In this document: positions 4,638 through 6,306 of the stretch, piece by piece
Position numbering within the stretch: position 1 is the stretch's first letter
How the letters are laid out: the number at the start of each line of letters is the position of its first letter
NCBI GenBank assembly: GCA_037130015.1
Contig: JBAXTU010000033.1
Location: forward strand, 1-6,306
Origin: JBAXTU01 sp037130015
GTDB taxonomy: Bacteria; Patescibacteriota; Patescibacteriia; 2-01-FULL-39-33
Direction: 5' to 3'
Length of the DNA: 6,306 bases
Position numbers and translations under genes: made by a program
Notes under the pieces: generated by a model
Seen by the model: the letters and a program-made list of their open reading frames with translations, nothing else
The model's database searches: none
Told to the model about the DNA's origin: nothing

Positions 4638-6306
4638 AACAATATACTCTTAACTCGGAAAATACATCAATAAATTTAAAAATTGATTATCAAAAAGAAC
4701 TAAACAAGGAACAATTTGACGTGGTGACTGGCGGTGACGGTCCATGTTTGGTTTTGGCCGGAGCTGGCAGTGGCAAGACCCGCACCTTGGTGTATCGTGT
4801 GGCCTATCTGATTGAAAATGGGGTTGATCCTCGCCGTATTCTGCTCGTCACTTTCACCAACAAGGCGGCCAAAGAAATGCTAAACCGCATTGAAGTGCTT
4901 TTGGGTGGCAGTGTGGCCGGATTGTGGGGTGGCACATTTCATCATATTGGCAATAGGCTTCTTCGTACCTATGGCCGAAATATCGGTATTGAGCCGAATT
5001 TTAATATTTTGGATGATGAAGATTCTAAAGCGTTAGTCAAATCTTGCGTCAGTGCCATGCGTGTTCCTGATGATAAATATTTTCCCAAAAGCGATTTGAT
5101 CCATAAAATAATTTCTTTGTCCGCAAATTTAAGCCGGCCTATTGAAGAAGTGCTTTCAACCAGATTTAGCCAGATAGATGAAATTTATTTTCCTATTTTG
5201 ATTAATATTGAAACAGCTTATCAAAAAAAGAAACGAGAAAGCAATGCTCTTGATTATGATGATTTATTATCAAAGTGGAATGAATTGTTGGTCAAGGCGC
5301 CGGAAGTGCGTCAAAAATTGTCAGAGCAATTCCAATATATTTTGGTTGATGAATATCAAGACACTAATTATTTGCAAGGCGAAGCTATTCGTCATTTGGC
5401 GAGTCAGCACCAGAATATTTTAGTGGTTGGTGATGATAGCCAAAGTATTTATTCTTTTCGTGGGGCTGATGTCAATAATATTTTGAGTTTTCCAAAAGTT
5501 TTTAAAGACAGCCATACATATCGTCTGGAATCTAATTATCGTTCCACGCCCGAGATTTTGTCTTTGGCTAATTTGTCTATCAAAAATAATAAAAAGCAAT
5601 TTGATAAGACGCTTCATGCCCACAAAGCCAGTGGCCAAAAGCCGGCTTTGGTGGCTCTAGAAGACAATCAGGCTCAGGCCAAGTTTATTTGTCAGCGAAT
5701 TGTGGATTTGGAACGTGATGAAAACATACCGCTTGGCAAAATTGCTGTTTTATTTCGCGCGCATTATTTATCGTTGGAATTAGAATTGGAGCTTAATAGA
5801 AGAAATATAGCTTATGTGATGCGTGGTGGACTACGGTTTTTTGAACAGGCGCATGTCAAAGACATTTTGGCATACCTCAAAATCATTAATAATTTTAAAG
5901 ACGAAGTTTCGTGGGCGCGGATTTTGCGTTTTCAAGACGGTATTGGCGGTGCCAGTGCCAACAAAATTTGGCAGATTATTTCTGCTCAAGATTCATTCAG
6001 TGAGGTTTTACGCCATGATTTTCAAAGTGATGTGTCGCTTCGTGTGTATAATGGCTGGATGAAATCGCGCGAGATTTTTTCACGCCTGCTCTCTATTGAG
6101 CCGAATAAATTGTCAGATTTGATAGAAAAAATTATTCATTCCGGCTACGAAGATTATTTAAAAGGTTCGTTTGATAATTTCAATGATCGCATCGCTGATT
6201 TGGAACAATTGTCGGTTTTTGCCGGCGGTTATGAAAGTTTGGAAAAATTTTTATCAGACACGGCCTTGTCCGAGGGTTTTAAGGGTGAAGCCACAGCCGG
6301 GTCTGG
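4634..6306 (+). CDS. pcrA: PcrA/UvrD-type superfamily 1A DNA helicase, 3' end outside the window
   Basis: This is an ATP-driven 3'-5' helicase for excision repair and replication-fork maintenance. 557 codons are present, and full-length relatives have about 650-750. Motifs in order: Q-motif region LNKEQFDVV (23-31, Gln27); Walker A AGAGSGKT (42-49); motif Ia TFTNKAAKEM (73-82); GTFHHIG (100-106); ALDYDDLL (205-212); Walker B/motif II VDEYQDTN (238-245); motif III GDDSQSIYSFRGAD (266-279); motif IV YRLESNYRS (296-304). The region around GGLRFFEQAHVKDILAYL (398-415) belongs to the second half. Motifs V and VI lie beyond the window. A TAA directly before the ATG rules out an upstream extension. 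The start has no Shine-Dalgarno site and lies 46 bases after the slipin stop with no terminator between, so the two may be co-transcribed. UvrD, PcrA and Rep cannot be told apart firmly from this part; the symbol follows common usage for Gram-positive-like bacteria. Confidence 0.93.
   Translation, partial: MKQYTLNSENTSINLKIDYQKELNKEQFDVVTGGDGPCLVLAGAGSGKTRTLVYRVAYLIENGVDPRRILLVTFTNKAAKEMLNRIEVLLGGSVAGLWGGTFHHIGNRLLRTYGRNIGIEPNFNILDDEDSKALVKSCVSAMRVPDDKYFPKSDLIHKIISLSANLSRPIEEVLSTRFSQIDEIYFPILINIETAYQKKKRESNALDYDDLLSKWNELLVKAPEVRQKLSEQFQYILVDEYQDTNYLQGEAIRHLASQHQNILVVGDDSQSIYSFRGADVNNILSFPKVFKDSHTYRLESNYRSTPEILSLANLSIKNNKKQFDKTLHAHKASGQKPALVALEDNQAQAKFICQRIVDLERDENIPLGKIAVLFRAHYLSLELELELNRRNIAYVMRGGLRFFEQAHVKDILAYLKIINNFKDEVSWARILRFQDGIGGASANKIWQIISAQDSFSEVLRHDFQSDVSLRVYNGWMKSREIFSRLLSIEPNKLSDLIEKIIHSGYEDYLKGSFDNFNDRIADLEQLSVFAGGYESLEKFLSDTALSEGFKGEATAGS

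Noticed and set aside
5208..6062. Short frames on both strands within 5208-6062
   Set aside because: They lie inside the helicase reading frame, which carries ordered family motifs throughout.

Overview
The window is AT-rich bacterial DNA. TGA and TAA are both used as stops, so this is not a TGA-recoding lineage. The dense layout, the short or absent leaders on the right-hand genes, the stomatin/slipin and PcrA/UvrD sequences and the many unrecognised small proteins fit a Candidate Phyla Radiation (Patescibacteria) genome. This assignment is an inference; the window holds no marker gene such as rRNA.

Left part (1-2010, minus strand). Reading leftwards there are three separate transcription units. 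The first is a 135-aa cysteine-containing protein of unknown function (1527-1934). The second is a 304-aa lipoprotein with an Ala/Thr/Pro-rich linker (375-1289). The third is a 5'-truncated or frameshifted second copy of the 135-aa gene (about 16-240). Each unit has a near-consensus sigma70 promoter with 17-bp spacing. The first two also have a strong Shine-Dalgarno sequence and end in a long inverted-repeat terminator. The two copies of the small gene flank the lipoprotein gene and are identical over their last 55 bases.

Middle (1935-2256). This divergent intergenic region holds the promoter of the 135-aa gene, an apparently ownerless rightward terminator (2164-2187) and a small dyad just before the sigma gene.

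Right part (2257-6306, plus strand). An ECF-type sigma factor overlaps by ATGA a 253-aa protein with three membrane segments and an OB-fold-like C-terminal region. The pair looks like a sigma factor with a membrane partner, possibly a new kind of anti-sigma factor. After a two-hairpin element with a terminator comes a slipin/stomatin (SPFH) gene. It is followed by the first 557 codons of a PcrA/UvrD helicase that runs off the window, with a 14-aa mini-ORF overlapping the helicase start. None of these right-hand genes has a visible Shine-Dalgarno sequence, unlike the left-hand genes.

The most interesting points are the sigma factor paired with a multi-TM/OB-fold protein beside a slipin, which recalls NfeD-stomatin pairs; a similar sequence element before both the sigma and slipin genes; and the duplicated small-gene family around the lipoprotein. 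No tRNA, rRNA, CRISPR array or transposase is visible.
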